DNA from: an uncultured Opitutia bacterium
Lineage (GTDB): Bacteria > Verrucomicrobiota > Verrucomicrobiia > Opitutales > Opitutaceae
DNA length: 48,527 bases
Direction: 5' to 3'
Assembly: GCA_903872505.1 (NCBI GenBank)
Contig: CAIQKV010000016.1
Location: 1 to 48,527, forward strand
Shown here: one piece after another, positions 1 through 8,621 of the stretch
How positions within the stretch are numbered: position 1 is the stretch's first letter
How the letters are laid out: every line of letters begins with the position of its first letter
Translations under genes and position numbers: made by a program
The notes under the pieces: model-generated
Databases searched by the model: none
The model's input: the letters and a program-made list of their open reading frames with translations, nothing else
What the model was told of the DNA's origin: nothing

Positions 1-841
1 CTACCAGGCGCTGGCCCGCGGCTTCTTCCGCGACGAGGGCCTCGACGTCACCATCGTCCCCGGCGGCCCCAACGCGTTTGTCATGCCCCTCGTCGCCACC
101 GGCCAGGCCGACATCGGCCAGGCCGACAGCACCAACACCCTGCTGCAGCAGGCCGAGGGCCTGCCCCTCGTCCAGTTCGCCGCGGTCTTCCAGGACGACC
201 CGTCCGGCCTGCTGGTCCAGGCGGCCAGCCCCGTGCGCAAGTTCGCGGACCTGCAGGGCAAGACCATCATCGCCCGCCCCGAGTGGGCCTTCCTGAAATT
301 CCTCCAGAAAAAGTACGGGCTCACCGTCTCGGTCGTCCCGCAGAATTTCTCCGTCGCCGCCTTCCTCGGCAACAAGGAGGCCATCCAGCAGGGCTACTTC
401 ATCGCCGAGCCCTACCACATCGTGCACGCCGGCGGCCCGATGCCGCGCTTCCTCTCGACCTGGGACGCCGGCTTTCGCGCCTACGCCGTGCTCGTCACCA
501 GCCGCAAGTTCGCCCGCGAGCACCCCGCCGAGCTGAAGGCCTTCGTCCGCGCCTACATCCACGGTTGGCAGGACTACGTCGCGGGCGACCCCGCTCCCGC
601 CCATGCCGCGCTGAAGCAGGCCAACCCGAACAACACCGATTCGTTCATGGCCTTCTCGCGCCAGATGATTATCGACGAGAAACTCGTCACCGGCCGCGAT
701 GCGACCGGCGGGCGCTCGCAGATCGGGCGGCTCGACCCCGCGCGCTACGCCACGCAGATCCGGCAGCTCGAGGACCTCGACATCCTGCCGAAGGGCAAGC
801 TCACTGCTGCCCAGGTGATGACCACCGAGTTCCTGCCCTAA
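1..841 (+). CDS. ABC transporter substrate-binding protein, NMT1/SsuA-like (5' end missing)
   Basis: The reading frame is open from base 2 and ends with TAA at 839-841; the start lies before the window, so about 279 C-terminal residues are seen. The protein reads as a type-2 periplasmic-binding fold of the NMT1/THI5/SsuA group: an early GFFRDEGLDV segment, GQADIGQAD (the usual 'G.aDig' motif after the first lobe), then a long lobe with KTIIARPEW and AFVRAYIHGWQDY. Such proteins deliver nitrate, sulfonate, taurine or pyrimidine-type substrates to an ABC permease; the ligand cannot be told from sequence. Its permease and ATPase are not in the window and would have to lie upstream. The next gene begins one base after the stop. 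Confidence 0.85.
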   Translation, partial: YQALARGFFRDEGLDVTIVPGGPNAFVMPLVATGQADIGQADSTNTLLQQAEGLPLVQFAAVFQDDPSGLLVQAASPVRKFADLQGKTIIARPEWAFLKFLQKKYGLTVSVVPQNFSVAAFLGNKEAIQQGYFIAEPYHIVHAGGPMPRFLSTWDAGFRAYAVLVTSRKFAREHPAELKAFVRAYIHGWQDYVAGDPAPAHAALKQANPNNTDSFMAFSRQMIIDEKLVTGRDATGGRSQIGRLDPARYATQIRQLEDLDILPKGKLTAAQVMTTEFLP

Positions 842-842
842 C

Positions 843-2102
843 TTGAATCCGCCCCCCGACCACCGCGCCAGGTTTCTCGGCTTGCTCCGCACCGCCGTGC
901 AGGAGGGCGCCCTCCTCAAGCTCACGCTCGGCAAGCACCGCGGCGCCGACGCCTCCCTGCGCAACCTCCTGGTCCGGCCGGTGACGCTGCGGAGCGGCCC
1001 GCACCTTGCCTTCGTCTGGCGCCACGACACGCGGGACGTCACGAAGAACCACGCGCCCGCCGCCGGCCTGGCGCTGCTCGAGCCGCTCATCGGCGCTGAT
1101 TTTCTCGATGCGCACCTTTTCACCGCGAGCCAGACCGCCCAGCTCGAGTGCCAGCCGGACGGCGCCGCGCGCCTCAGCCTGAAGTCCCTCGCGCCATCCA
1201 CCCCGGCCAGCCCGCCGGTCGCAGCGGAGCACAACCGCGCCAAGGCCCACCTGGTTCCCGCCGGCGCCGCGTGGCTCCACGCGCTCGGCATCACCAACGA
1301 CCGCGGCCACGCGCGTGAGGGCATGGCCGGCAAGTTCCGCCAGATCCAGAAATTTACCGAGCTGCTGACCCATCTCCTCACCGAGGCCGGCCTCTATACC
1401 CCAGCACTCATTCCCGGCGTCCCCGCCGTCGTGACCACGAAGGAAGGTCATTCTGCGCTTCGGGTCATCGACATGGGCGCGGGCAAGGGCTACCTCACCT
1501 TCGCCGTCGCCGCGCTGCTCGGCGAGCACGCCACCGTACAGGGCGTCGAGGTCCGTCCCGAACTGGTGGACCTCTGCAACCGTGTCGCCCGCGACAACCA
1601 CCTCTCCAACCTCACATTTACCGTCGGCCAGATCGATTCCTACCAATTCGAAATTCGAGATTCGAAAACCGAAAATTCCATCGACGTCCTCATTGCGCTG
1701 CACGCGTGCGACACCGCCACCGATGACGCGCTGGCCAAGGGCATCGCCGCCGGCGCCGCCCTCCTCGTGGTTTCGCCCTGCTGCCAGAAGGAGCTCCGGC
1801 CCCAGCTCACCGCCCCGCCGGTGCTCGCCGATGCGCTGCGTCACGGCATTTTTCAGGAGCGTCACGCGGAATTTGTCACCGACGCCCTGCGGGCGCAGCT
1901 GCTCGAGTGGGCCGGCTACCGCACAAAGGTGTTCGAGTTCGTCTCCACCGAGCACACCGCCCGGAACCTCATGATCGCCGCCATCAAGTCCCGGCCCGCC
2001 GGCGACCCCGCGGCCGCGGCACGCCTCCGCGAATTCGCCGCGTTTTACGGCATCCGCACCCAGCGGCTCGCCACCCACCTTGGCGTCCCCCTCCTGCCGT
2101 GA
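843..2102 (+). CDS. SAM-dependent methyltransferase, Methyltransf_32 (METTL25/RRNAD1)-like
   Basis: A 419-residue protein starting at TTG 843, one base after the preceding stop; no other good start precedes the conserved part. The C-terminal half (about 165-345) is a class I SAM methyltransferase: VIDMGAGKGYLTF at 208-220 is motif I, GVEVRPE at 234-240 holds the acidic ribose-binding residue, and LHACDTATDDAL at 286-297 with PCCQKE at 312-317 is the pattern of the Methyltransf_32 family, whose eukaryotic members include RRNAD1 and METTL25. The N-terminal half is unrecognised and may bind substrate. An unusually AT-rich heptanucleotide run encodes residues 269-279 (see the repeat at 1646). An RNA or ribosomal target is suggested by the family and by the downstream Rsm22-like and rimO genes, but is inferred. 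Confidence 0.8.
   Translation: MNPPPDHRARFLGLLRTAVQEGALLKLTLGKHRGADASLRNLLVRPVTLRSGPHLAFVWRHDTRDVTKNHAPAAGLALLEPLIGADFLDAHLFTASQTAQLECQPDGAARLSLKSLAPSTPASPPVAAEHNRAKAHLVPAGAAWLHALGITNDRGHAREGMAGKFRQIQKFTELLTHLLTEAGLYTPALIPGVPAVVTTKEGHSALRVIDMGAGKGYLTFAVAALLGEHATVQGVEVRPELVDLCNRVARDNHLSNLTFTVGQIDSYQFEIRDSKTENSIDVLIALHACDTATDDALAKGIAAGAALLVVSPCCQKELRPQLTAPPVLADALRHGIFQERHAEFVTDALRAQLLEWAGYRTKVFEFVSTEHTARNLMIAAIKSRPAGDPAAAARLREFAAFYGIRTQRLATHLGVPLLP
1646..1680 (+). repeat. Degenerate heptanucleotide tandem run inside a coding region
   Basis: Five consecutive 7-base units (ATTCGAA, ATTCGAG, ATTCGAA, AACCGAA, AATTCCA) sit in frame in the methyltransferase gene and encode FEIRDSKTENS. The stretch is strikingly AT-rich in a GC-rich gene, and lies between a predicted strand of the Rossmann core and the segment leading to LHACDTATDD. 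It looks like an inserted or expanded surface loop rather than conserved fold. Confidence 0.7.
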
Positions 2103-2120
2103 CGCCATCCCGCAAGCCGT

Positions 2121-2143
2121 ATTGTAACCCAATAGGTTACAAT
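2121..2143. promoter_or_regulatory. Perfect 9-bp inverted repeat, operator-like
   Basis: ATTGTAACC and GGTTACAAT are exact reverse complements separated by CAATA, giving a 23-bp palindrome. It is much more AT-rich than its surroundings, lies in the 52 bases between two plus-strand genes, and ends 11 bases before the ATG at 2155. Size and symmetry fit a dimeric helix-turn-helix repressor site (TetR or MarR type). No T-run follows, so a terminator is less likely. The binding protein is unknown. Confidence 0.45.
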
Positions 2144-2154
2144 TCCCCTTGGTC

Positions 2155-3138
2155 ATGACTTGGGAGGAGATCGATTGGCCCGCCCTTGACCGGCTGCGCG
2201 CGGGGTTCCTAGACGGGGCGGTGGCCGCCGGTCCGTACTGGAAATCCACCGGCGACCTGGCCAGCTACGATTTCACTTACGGCGAGCGCATCGGCTGGAA
2301 GTGGGATCATGTCCTGCGTGAGCTGAAGCTGCGCGGCTGGTCGCCGTCCGCCCGCACGGTGCTCGACTGGGGCTGCGGCAGCGGCATTGCCGCCCGCCGC
2401 GTGATCTCCTGCTTCGGGCCGGATCGATTCGATTCCCTGGCCGTGTGGGACCATTCCCCCGTCGCCTGCGATTATGCCGCCGAGGCCGCCGCCAAGGCCT
2501 TCCCCGCCCTGGATGTCGCCAGTGTCACTCCCGGATATTTGTCCTCCACCGACCCGCTCGGCTTGCTGGTGATCAGCCATGTGCTGAATGAACTCCCGCC
2601 GGAGGCGCTCGCCGCGCTGCGGGCGCTGGTCGCCCGGGCCGAGTCCGTCCTTTGGGTCGAACCCGGCACCCATGCCGTCAGCCGCGCGCTCGGGGCGTTG
2701 CGCGAGGAGTTCCGCCCGAGCTTCCACCTCGTCGCGCCCTGCACCCACCAGGAAGCCTGCCCCATCCTCGCCCCCGGGAACGAACGGCACTGGTGTCACC
2801 ACTTCGCGCCCCCGCCCGGCGAGATCTTTGCCAACTCCCACTGGGTGAAGTTCGGCCAGCGCGCCGGCATCGACCTCCGGAGCCTGCCCTACTGTTTCCT
2901 CGCCCTCGACCGGCGACCCGCCGCCGACGCCCCCGCCGGCCTGTCCCGCGTGATCGGCCGGCCCGAGCATTTCAAGCCCTACGCGCGCCTCCTCAACTGC
3001 GACGCCACCGGCCTGGCCGAGCTCACCGTCCCAAAACGCACCGCCCCCGCCCTCTACAAGGAACTCGATCGCACCAAGGCACCGCTCGTCTACCGCTGGC
3101 GGCGCGAGGGAAATTCGATTCTTGGAGTGGAAACTTGA
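2155..3138 (+). CDS. Rsm22/METTL17-like small-subunit rRNA methyltransferase family protein
   Basis: A 327-residue protein. ATG at 2155 is preferred; a TTG at 2149 would add two residues. DWGCGSGIA at 71-79 is the SAM motif and SHVLNELPPE at 141-150 matches the 'yvLsELp' motif of the Rsm22 family. Four cysteines, C196 and C202 (PCTHQEAC), C214 (HWCHHF) and C247 (PYCFLALDR), are placed as in Rsm22/METTL17, where they bind a 4Fe-4S cluster. Mitochondrial relatives act on small-subunit assembly near the 12S rRNA. Here a role in 30S maturation is inferred, supported by rimO downstream, which is also Fe-S dependent and also acts on the small subunit. A palindromic operator-like site lies just upstream. 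No Shine-Dalgarno is visible. Confidence 0.82.
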   Translation: MTWEEIDWPALDRLRAGFLDGAVAAGPYWKSTGDLASYDFTYGERIGWKWDHVLRELKLRGWSPSARTVLDWGCGSGIAARRVISCFGPDRFDSLAVWDHSPVACDYAAEAAAKAFPALDVASVTPGYLSSTDPLGLLVISHVLNELPPEALAALRALVARAESVLWVEPGTHAVSRALGALREEFRPSFHLVAPCTHQEACPILAPGNERHWCHHFAPPPGEIFANSHWVKFGQRAGIDLRSLPYCFLALDRRPAADAPAGLSRVIGRPEHFKPYARLLNCDATGLAELTVPKRTAPALYKELDRTKAPLVYRWRREGNSILGVET

Positions 3139-3184
3139 CTCGCCCGCCCCGGCTGGGATGCTGCCCCTTTCACTTCACAACACC

Positions 3185-3286
3185 ATGGGCCAACAACTCA
3201 ACAAGATCATCAAACGTAAACGTCGCGCCGCCTACATGAAGCGTCGCCGGGCTCGCGACAAAGCTGCCCTGTCCAAGAAGAAGTAA
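3185..3286 (+). CDS. 33-residue strongly basic small protein, unassigned
   Basis: ATG at 3185 opens a 33-codon frame ending TAA at 3284-3286. The product begins MGQQLNKIIKRKRRAAYMKR and ends in KKK. About half of its residues are Lys or Arg, there is no cysteine and no hydrophobic segment, so it should be an RNA-binding, largely unfolded peptide. It starts 46 bases after the Rsm22-like gene and is followed by a strong hairpin with a T-run, so it is the last gene of that transcript or has its own short one. Size, charge and context resemble small accessory ribosomal proteins such as bTHX. I do not recognise a named family, so a ribosomal role is only a hypothesis. Confidence 0.7.
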   Translation: MGQQLNKIIKRKRRAAYMKRRRARDKAALSKKK

Positions 3287-3313
3287 CCGGCTGCGACCTA
3301 CTTCCGTAATTCG

Positions 3314-3341
3314 AAACCGCGGCCCTGCGCCGCGGTTTTTT
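3314..3341 (+). terminator. Rho-independent terminator after the 33-residue basic protein
   Basis: A perfect 9-bp stem (AAACCGCGG with CCGCGGTTT) with a 7-base loop runs directly into a six-T tract at 3336-3341. It begins 27 bases after the stop codon at 3286 and ends 35 bases before rimO, so rimO probably has its own promoter or depends on read-through. Confidence 0.85.
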
Positions 3342-3376
3342 CATTACCAGGGCCATCGCTCCTCCCTTCTCCCGCC

Positions 3377-4786
3377 ATGATCAAGGTCAGCCTCATCTCG
3401 CTCGGTTGCGCCAAGAACCTCGTCGATAGCGAGATCATGATCGGCCATCTGCACCAGGCGGGCATGGTGGTCATCCCTGACGCCGAGAAGGCGGACGTGG
3501 TCATCGTCAACACCTGCTCGTTCATCGATTCGTCCAAGGAGGAATCGATCGGCCACATCCTCGAGGTTCACCAGAACCGCGGCCTGAAAAAGCGCCGCAA
3601 GGAGCAGAAGCTCATCGTCGCCGGCTGCATGGCGCAGCGGTTCTCGAAGGACCTTTCCGGCGAGCTCGCCCACGAGGTGGACGCGTTCATCGGACTCGAC
3701 CAGGTCACCAAGGTCGCGCCAATCATCGAGGGGCTCTATGCAAAGGAGCGCGCGGCGGCGCCCGCGGATTTCGTCACCCCGCGCTCGACCTTCATCCCCG
3801 ACTTCAACACGCCCCGCTTCCGGCTCACGCCGCGGCACTTCGCCTACATCAAGATTGCCGAGGGCTGCAACCACCCCTGCACGTTCTGCATCATCCCGCA
3901 GATTCGCGGCCGGCACCGCAGTCGCACTATCGAAAGCGTCGTCGCCGAGGCCCGCCAGCTCGTGAAGGAGGGCGTGCGGGAGCTCAACCTCATCTCCCAG
4001 GATACGACGTTCTTCGGCATGGACACGTGGGAGCAGCGCCCGAATCCGCGCACGCCGGTTGATTCCGCCCGCGGCACCGCACTCACCACCCTGCTCCGCC
4101 AGCTCAACGCCATCGAGGGCGATTTCTGGATCCGCCTCCTCTACACGCATCCGGCCCACTGGAGCGACGAGCTCATCCGGACCATCGCCGAATGCCCGAA
4201 GGTCGCCCGCTACATCGATATTCCCCTGCAGCACATCAGCGACGCCATGCTCGGGCGCATGCAGCGCGAGACCAGTGGCGACTACATCCGCGACCTGATC
4301 CACCGCATCCGCGCCGGCATCCCCGGCATCGCCGTCCGCACCACCTTCATCGTCGGCTTCCCCGGCGAGACCGAGGCCGACGTCGACGAGCTCTGCGCCT
4401 TCATCCGCGCGACGAAGTTTGAGCGGCTCGGTGTCTTCCGCTATTCCCAGGAAGAGGGCACGCGCGGCGCGAAGATGGAGCATCAGATTTCCGCCAAGGT
4501 GAAGGAGGCCCGCTGGCACCGGACCATGGCGCTGCAGCAGGAGATCGCCGCCGAGGTCAGCAAAAGCCATGTCGGCCAGACGCTGCGGGTCCTCGTCGAG
4601 GAGCCCGGCGTCGCCCGCGGCGAGGCCGACGCGCCGGACATCGACGGCCGCGTCTACGTGCCGCGCGAACTGCCGGTCGGCGAATTCGCCGATGTCGCCA
4701 TCACCGGATACCACGAGTACGACCTGATCGCGCTGCCGAAGGGCCAGAAGCCCGCCGCGTTCAAGGTCGCCAAGCAGGCGCAGTAG
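3377..4786 (+). CDS. rimO: Ribosomal protein uS12 methylthiotransferase RimO
   Basis: A 469-residue radical-SAM methylthiotransferase that adds a methylthio group to the conserved aspartate of ribosomal protein uS12. The N-terminal UPF0004 domain has SLGCAKNLVDSE with C11, plus C47 (NTCSF) and C84 (AGCMAQR), ligands of the auxiliary 4Fe-4S cluster. The radical SAM motif CNHPCTFC gives C164, C168 and C171. The C-terminal roughly 70 residues (from about 395) are a TRAM-like domain. SLGCAKN and the NTCSFI context mark it as RimO rather than MiaB. The start follows a terminator by 35 bases and has no evident Shine-Dalgarno. It converges with mpl across a nested inverted repeat. Confidence 0.95.
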   Translation: MIKVSLISLGCAKNLVDSEIMIGHLHQAGMVVIPDAEKADVVIVNTCSFIDSSKEESIGHILEVHQNRGLKKRRKEQKLIVAGCMAQRFSKDLSGELAHEVDAFIGLDQVTKVAPIIEGLYAKERAAAPADFVTPRSTFIPDFNTPRFRLTPRHFAYIKIAEGCNHPCTFCIIPQIRGRHRSRTIESVVAEARQLVKEGVRELNLISQDTTFFGMDTWEQRPNPRTPVDSARGTALTTLLRQLNAIEGDFWIRLLYTHPAHWSDELIRTIAECPKVARYIDIPLQHISDAMLGRMQRETSGDYIRDLIHRIRAGIPGIAVRTTFIVGFPGETEADVDELCAFIRATKFERLGVFRYSQEEGTRGAKMEHQISAKVKEARWHRTMALQQEIAAEVSKSHVGQTLRVLVEEPGVARGEADAPDIDGRVYVPRELPVGEFADVAITGYHEYDLIALPKGQKPAAFKVAKQAQ

Positions 4787-4804
4787 CTGCGCCGGGAGAT
4801 TAAA

Positions 4805-4855
<51 letters not shown>

Positions 4856-4860
<5 letters not shown>

Positions 4861-6277
4861 CTTTTGCCAATTCGACGAACTTACCGATGATCCCGTCGAA
4901 GGAGCCGTTGGTGAAGAACACCACCACCTGGGGCTTTGTTTGCGGCTTGAGCACGGTCGCGGTGAGCTTCTCCAGCAGCTCGGCATTGGTGGCGGCGCTG
5001 TGCGCCGTGACGCCCTGCGTTTCGAGATGCTGCGTGACCGCCTCCACGTCGAACCGTTCGTGCTCCTTCAGTTTCTCCGCGCGGCTGACCGCCCCGATGA
5101 ACACCTCGTCGGCCGTCCCCAGCGCCCGGGTAAAGCCGGCCTGCATCACCTTCGTCCGGGCCGTGTTGCTGCGCGGCTCGAACACCGCCGTCAGCAGCGC
5201 GCCGGGATAGCGGTTGCGCAGCGAATGCAGCGTCTCCGCCAGCGCCGTCGGATGATGGCCGAAATCCTCGATCACCTTGAGCGGCGGCGTGTCGAGCAAC
5301 AGTTCCTGCCGACGCTTCACGCCGCGGAATCGCGCCAGCGCCTCGAGCTTCAGCTTGGTCGGGTCCCCCGGATACATGGCCAACCCTGCGGCCAGCACCG
5401 CCATCGCGGCATTGCGGGCGTTGAAGATGCCGGGCTGGCTCCACGTGACGCCGCCCCACACCTGCCCCTTCCACATCAGCGTGAACGAAACGGCGGTGCC
5501 TTGCTCGCGAAATTCCACGATGCGCAGATCGTTCCGATCGCCGGTGCCGACGCGCAGCACCCGGGTCCACGCCATGGGACCAAGCGCGCGGAGGTTGTCG
5601 TCGTCGCCGTTCAGCAGGATCCAGCCGTTGCGCGGGACGATCCGCGTCAGGTGGCTGAACGTGCGCTGCACGTCGGCGAGGTCGCGGAAGATGTCGGCGT
5701 GGTCGAACTCGAGGTTGTTCAGCACTGCGATGTGCGGTGCATAGTGGATGAACTTGCTCCGCTTGTCGAAAAACGCGCTGTCGTATTCGTCGCCCTCGAT
5801 GACAAAGGGCGCCCCGGCCGCACCGAGGTGGCTGCCCACCGGGGGATCGTGCGGCACGCCGCCGATGAGAAAGCCCGGGGCGATCCCATTCTCGCGCAGC
5901 AGGAACGCCGTCAGCGCCGTGGTGCTCGTCTTGCCGTGCGTGCCGGCGATCACGATGTTCCGCCGATCCTTCAGCACGAACTCGTGCAGCATCGCCGGCA
6001 GCGAGGTGAACCGGATCTTCCGTGTGTCGAGCAACCACTCGATCTCGGGATTGCCGCGCGACATCGCGTTGCCGATCACGACGAGATCGGGCGCGAGTTG
6101 CTCCAGCCGCGCCGCATCGTAACCCTCGTGGAGCGTGATACCCGCCTCCGCCAGCACCGTGCTCATCGGCGGGTAGACCCCGGCATCCGCGCCTAGGACC
6201 TCGTGCCCCGCCGCGCGCGCGAGCAGCGCCGCATTACCCATCGCCGTCCCGCAGATGCCCATGAAATAGATCCGCAT
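4856..6277 (-). CDS. mpl: UDP-N-acetylmuramate:L-alanyl-gamma-D-glutamyl-meso-diaminopimelate ligase (Mpl)
   Basis: A 473-residue Mur-ligase-family enzyme that recycles cell-wall tripeptide by joining it to UDP-MurNAc in the cytoplasm. The N-terminus MRIYFMGICGTAMGN is the Rossmann domain typical of Mpl (MurC has a related but different start). AGTHGKTSTT at 111-120 is the ATP-binding loop; EFDHADIF and EDFGHHPTA are further Mur-ligase motifs, the latter typical of the MurC/Mpl branch. Length is normal for Mpl. Its presence implies meso-DAP peptidoglycan and muropeptide recycling. It follows priA by 12 bases on the same strand, so the two are probably cotranscribed. The last codons lie in an inverted repeat shared with the rimO side. 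Confidence 0.92.
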
Positions 6278-6289
6278 GGCTCCTTTAAC

Positions 6290-8527
6290 CTACACGAGGT
6301 TCACCGGGTCAACATCGAGCACCTGCGTGATGTCGTCCGGCCAGTTGAAGCCGTCGCGCAGTTTCACCAGGTCGGGGACGGTCTTGGTGACGGAATTCGT
6401 GAAATACCACAGCTGCCAGCGGTACTCGTCCTTGATCTTCTCGATCGGCGACGGTGACGGTCCGCGCAGTTCCACCCGGCTGCCCAGCGTCGCCTCAACC
6501 TTCTTCGCCCATTGCTCGGCGAAGAATTTCAGTTTCTCGGGGTTGGGCCCGCGGAAGAGGTGGTGGATCAGGTGCCGGTACGGCGGGTAATGGAAATCCC
6601 GCCGCAGTTTCAGCTCGGTCTCGGCGAACCCGGCATAGTCGGCGTGGCGCGAGAACTGGATCGCCGACGACTGCGGCGTGAACGTCTGCACGATCACCTC
6701 GCCGGCGCGGTCGCCGCGACCGGCCCGGCCCGCCACCTGCACCAGCAGCTGGAACGTGCGCTCGTTTGCCCGGAAATCCGGAATGTGCATCGAGATGTCG
6801 GCGTCGATCAGGCCGACGAGCGTGACATTCGGGAAATCGAGCCCCTTCCCGATCATCTGGGTGCCGACCAGGACGTCGATCTTCCCGGCGCGGAACTGCG
6901 CCAGCACCTCGCGGAAGCGGTTCTTCTTCGCCATCGTGTCGCTGTCCATCCGCTCGATCCGCGCGCGCGGCACCAGCCGCCGGACCGCCTCCTCCACCCG
7001 CTGCGTGCCGAGCCCGCGCCAGCGGATCTCCGGCGCCCCGCACTGCGGGCAGCGCAGCGGGGCGTTCTTCTGCTCGCCGCAAAGGTGGCAGCGCAGCGTC
7101 TCGTCGGCCCGGTGGTAGGTCAGCGCGATGCTGCAGTGCGGGCATTCCTCCACGTGGCCGCACTTCGTGCACAGCATCGCGGTGGAGTAGCCCCGCCGGT
7201 TGATGAACAAAATCGTCTGCTCGCGCCGCTCCAGCCGCGCGTGCATCGCGTCGACCAGCTTCCGGGAAAGCGCCGGCATCGCCCGCTGCTTCATCGCCTC
7301 GATGCGCAGGTCCACGATGTCGATGTGCGGCAGCTTGCGGGCGTCCACCCGCTCACGGAGTTCCAGCAGCCGGTACTTGCCCGCCTGGGCGTTGGCAAAG
7401 CTCTCCAGCGACGGCGTGGCCGAGCCGAGCACGCACACCGCCCGGTTGATCTTCGCGCGCATGACCGCGACATCCCGCCCGTGGTAGCGCGGGGTCTCGT
7501 CCTGCTTGTACGCCGGCTCGTGCTCCTCATCGACCACGATGAGCCGGAGGTTGTGCACCGGCGCGAACACCGCCGACCGCGCGCCCACCACCACCCGCGC
7601 CTCCCCCGTGGCCAGCGCCAGCCAGCCGTCCAGCCGCTCGCCCTCGCTGAGGTGGCTGTGCCAGACGACGCACCGGTGGTCCGGCGCGATGGCCTCGAGC
7701 CGCGAGCGCAGCCGCGCCACTGTCTGGGGCGTGAGCGCCACCTCGGGCACGAGAAAGATCACTCCCCCGCCGGCCTGCAGGGTCTGCGCGATCGCGCGCA
7801 GGTAGACCTCGGTCTTGCCCGAGCCGGTGATGCCGTGCAGCAGCGACACCCCGAACTTGCCGCCGGCCAGTTCCTGGCCGATCGCCGCGACCGCCGCCGC
7901 CTGCTCGGTGTTGGCCTCGTGCGGCTGGGACGCGACGAGCTCGCCGTGGGCAAAGTCATCGGTGTAGGCCACGCGCTCCACCCGCCGCGTCTCCTCCCGG
8001 ATCACGCCGCGCTTCCCGAGCGCGGTGACCACCGCTGCGGTGAGCCCGAGCCGCGCCAGCACCAGCGACTTCTGCTGCGGGCGGAACTGCTGCGCGAGAA
8101 ACTTGTAGAGCCGCGCCTGCTGCGGCGCGCGCTTCTCCACCACGGCCAGCTCCTCCGCCGTGAGCCGGCGCACGACGGCGAGCAGCTTTTCCTGCTTCAG
8201 CCCGGCCCCATTGCGCACCGCTGCCGGCAGCATCGTCTCGATGATGCTGTCCAACCCGCACGCGTAGTAGCCCGCCATCCAGCGGGCCAGCTCGAGCAGG
8301 TCGGGCGGCAGCGCGGGAAACGGGTGGATGACCTGCGCAACCGACTTCAGCTTCTCCACCGGAAAGTCCCGCGGGGCGCCGATCTCGCCCACGATGCCCA
8401 GCCGCAGGCTGTTGAGCACCGGCACCCGCACGAGCGAACCCGCCACCACCGTGCCCGCCAGCGCCTCCGGCACGCGATAGTGCAGGAGCTTGTCAAAGCC
8501 CGCGAGAGGATGGACGCCAACGATCAT
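6290..8527 (-). CDS. priA: Primosomal replication restart helicase PriA
   Basis: A 745-residue protein from the ATG at 8527. An upstream in-frame extension to 8629 looks non-conserved and would overlap the start of the divergent fur-like gene. The first ~100 residues match the PriA 3'-DNA-binding domain ([10 protein letters not shown]). HGITGSGKT at 231-239 is Walker A and VDEEHEP (from 332) is the DEEH box. Eight zinc-binding cysteines at 453, 456, 462, 465, 480, 483, 493 and 496 form the PriA zinc module, and [14 protein letters not shown] is helicase motif V. PriA reloads the replisome at stalled forks. All key residues are present. It is transcribed toward mpl and divergently from the fur-like gene across 94 bases. 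Confidence 0.95.
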   Translation of the reverse strand: MIVGVHPLAGFDKLLHYRVPEALAGTVVAGSLVRVPVLNSLRLGIVGEIGAPRDFPVEKLKSVAQVIHPFPALPPDLLELARWMAGYYACGLDSIIETMLPAAVRNGAGLKQEKLLAVVRRLTAEELAVVEKRAPQQARLYKFLAQQFRPQQKSLVLARLGLTAAVVTALGKRGVIREETRRVERVAYTDDFAHGELVASQPHEANTEQAAAVAAIGQELAGGKFGVSLLHGITGSGKTEVYLRAIAQTLQAGGGVIFLVPEVALTPQTVARLRSRLEAIAPDHRCVVWHSHLSEGERLDGWLALATGEARVVVGARSAVFAPVHNLRLIVVDEEHEPAYKQDETPRYHGRDVAVMRAKINRAVCVLGSATPSLESFANAQAGKYRLLELRERVDARKLPHIDIVDLRIEAMKQRAMPALSRKLVDAMHARLERREQTILFINRRGYSTAMLCTKCGHVEECPHCSIALTYHRADETLRCHLCGEQKNAPLRCPQCGAPEIRWRGLGTQRVEEAVRRLVPRARIERMDSDTMAKKNRFREVLAQFRAGKIDVLVGTQMIGKGLDFPNVTLVGLIDADISMHIPDFRANERTFQLLVQVAGRAGRGDRAGEVIVQTFTPQSSAIQFSRHADYAGFAETELKLRRDFHYPPYRHLIHHLFRGPNPEKLKFFAEQWAKKVEATLGSRVELRGPSPSPIEKIKDEYRWQLWYFTNSVTKTVPDLVKLRDGFNWPDDITQVLDVDPVNLV

Positions 8528-8586
8528 GCTGGCGCCGTCATGCCGGACGCACCCGCGGCGCGCAAGCCGCGTCGTCCACGAACGCA

Positions 8587-8615
8587 TTGACACCCCGCGG
8601 CGCGGTTCAAACAGT
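8587..8615 (+). promoter_or_regulatory. Possible promoter of the fur-like gene, leaderless
   Basis: A consensus TTGACA at 8587-8592 is followed after 17 bases by AACAGT (8610-8615), a weak -10 with three of six matches. Transcription would start at about 8622, the G of the GTG start, giving a leaderless mRNA; indeed no Shine-Dalgarno is seen. The -10 is poor, so this is tentative. Confidence 0.3.
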
Positions 8616-8621
8616 CGCCCC

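Noticed and set aside
801..2249. Long minus-strand open frame opposite the methyltransferase
   Set aside because: Gly/Ala/Arg-rich shadow of the plus-strand gene; no family motif, no start context, and high GC gives such frames often.
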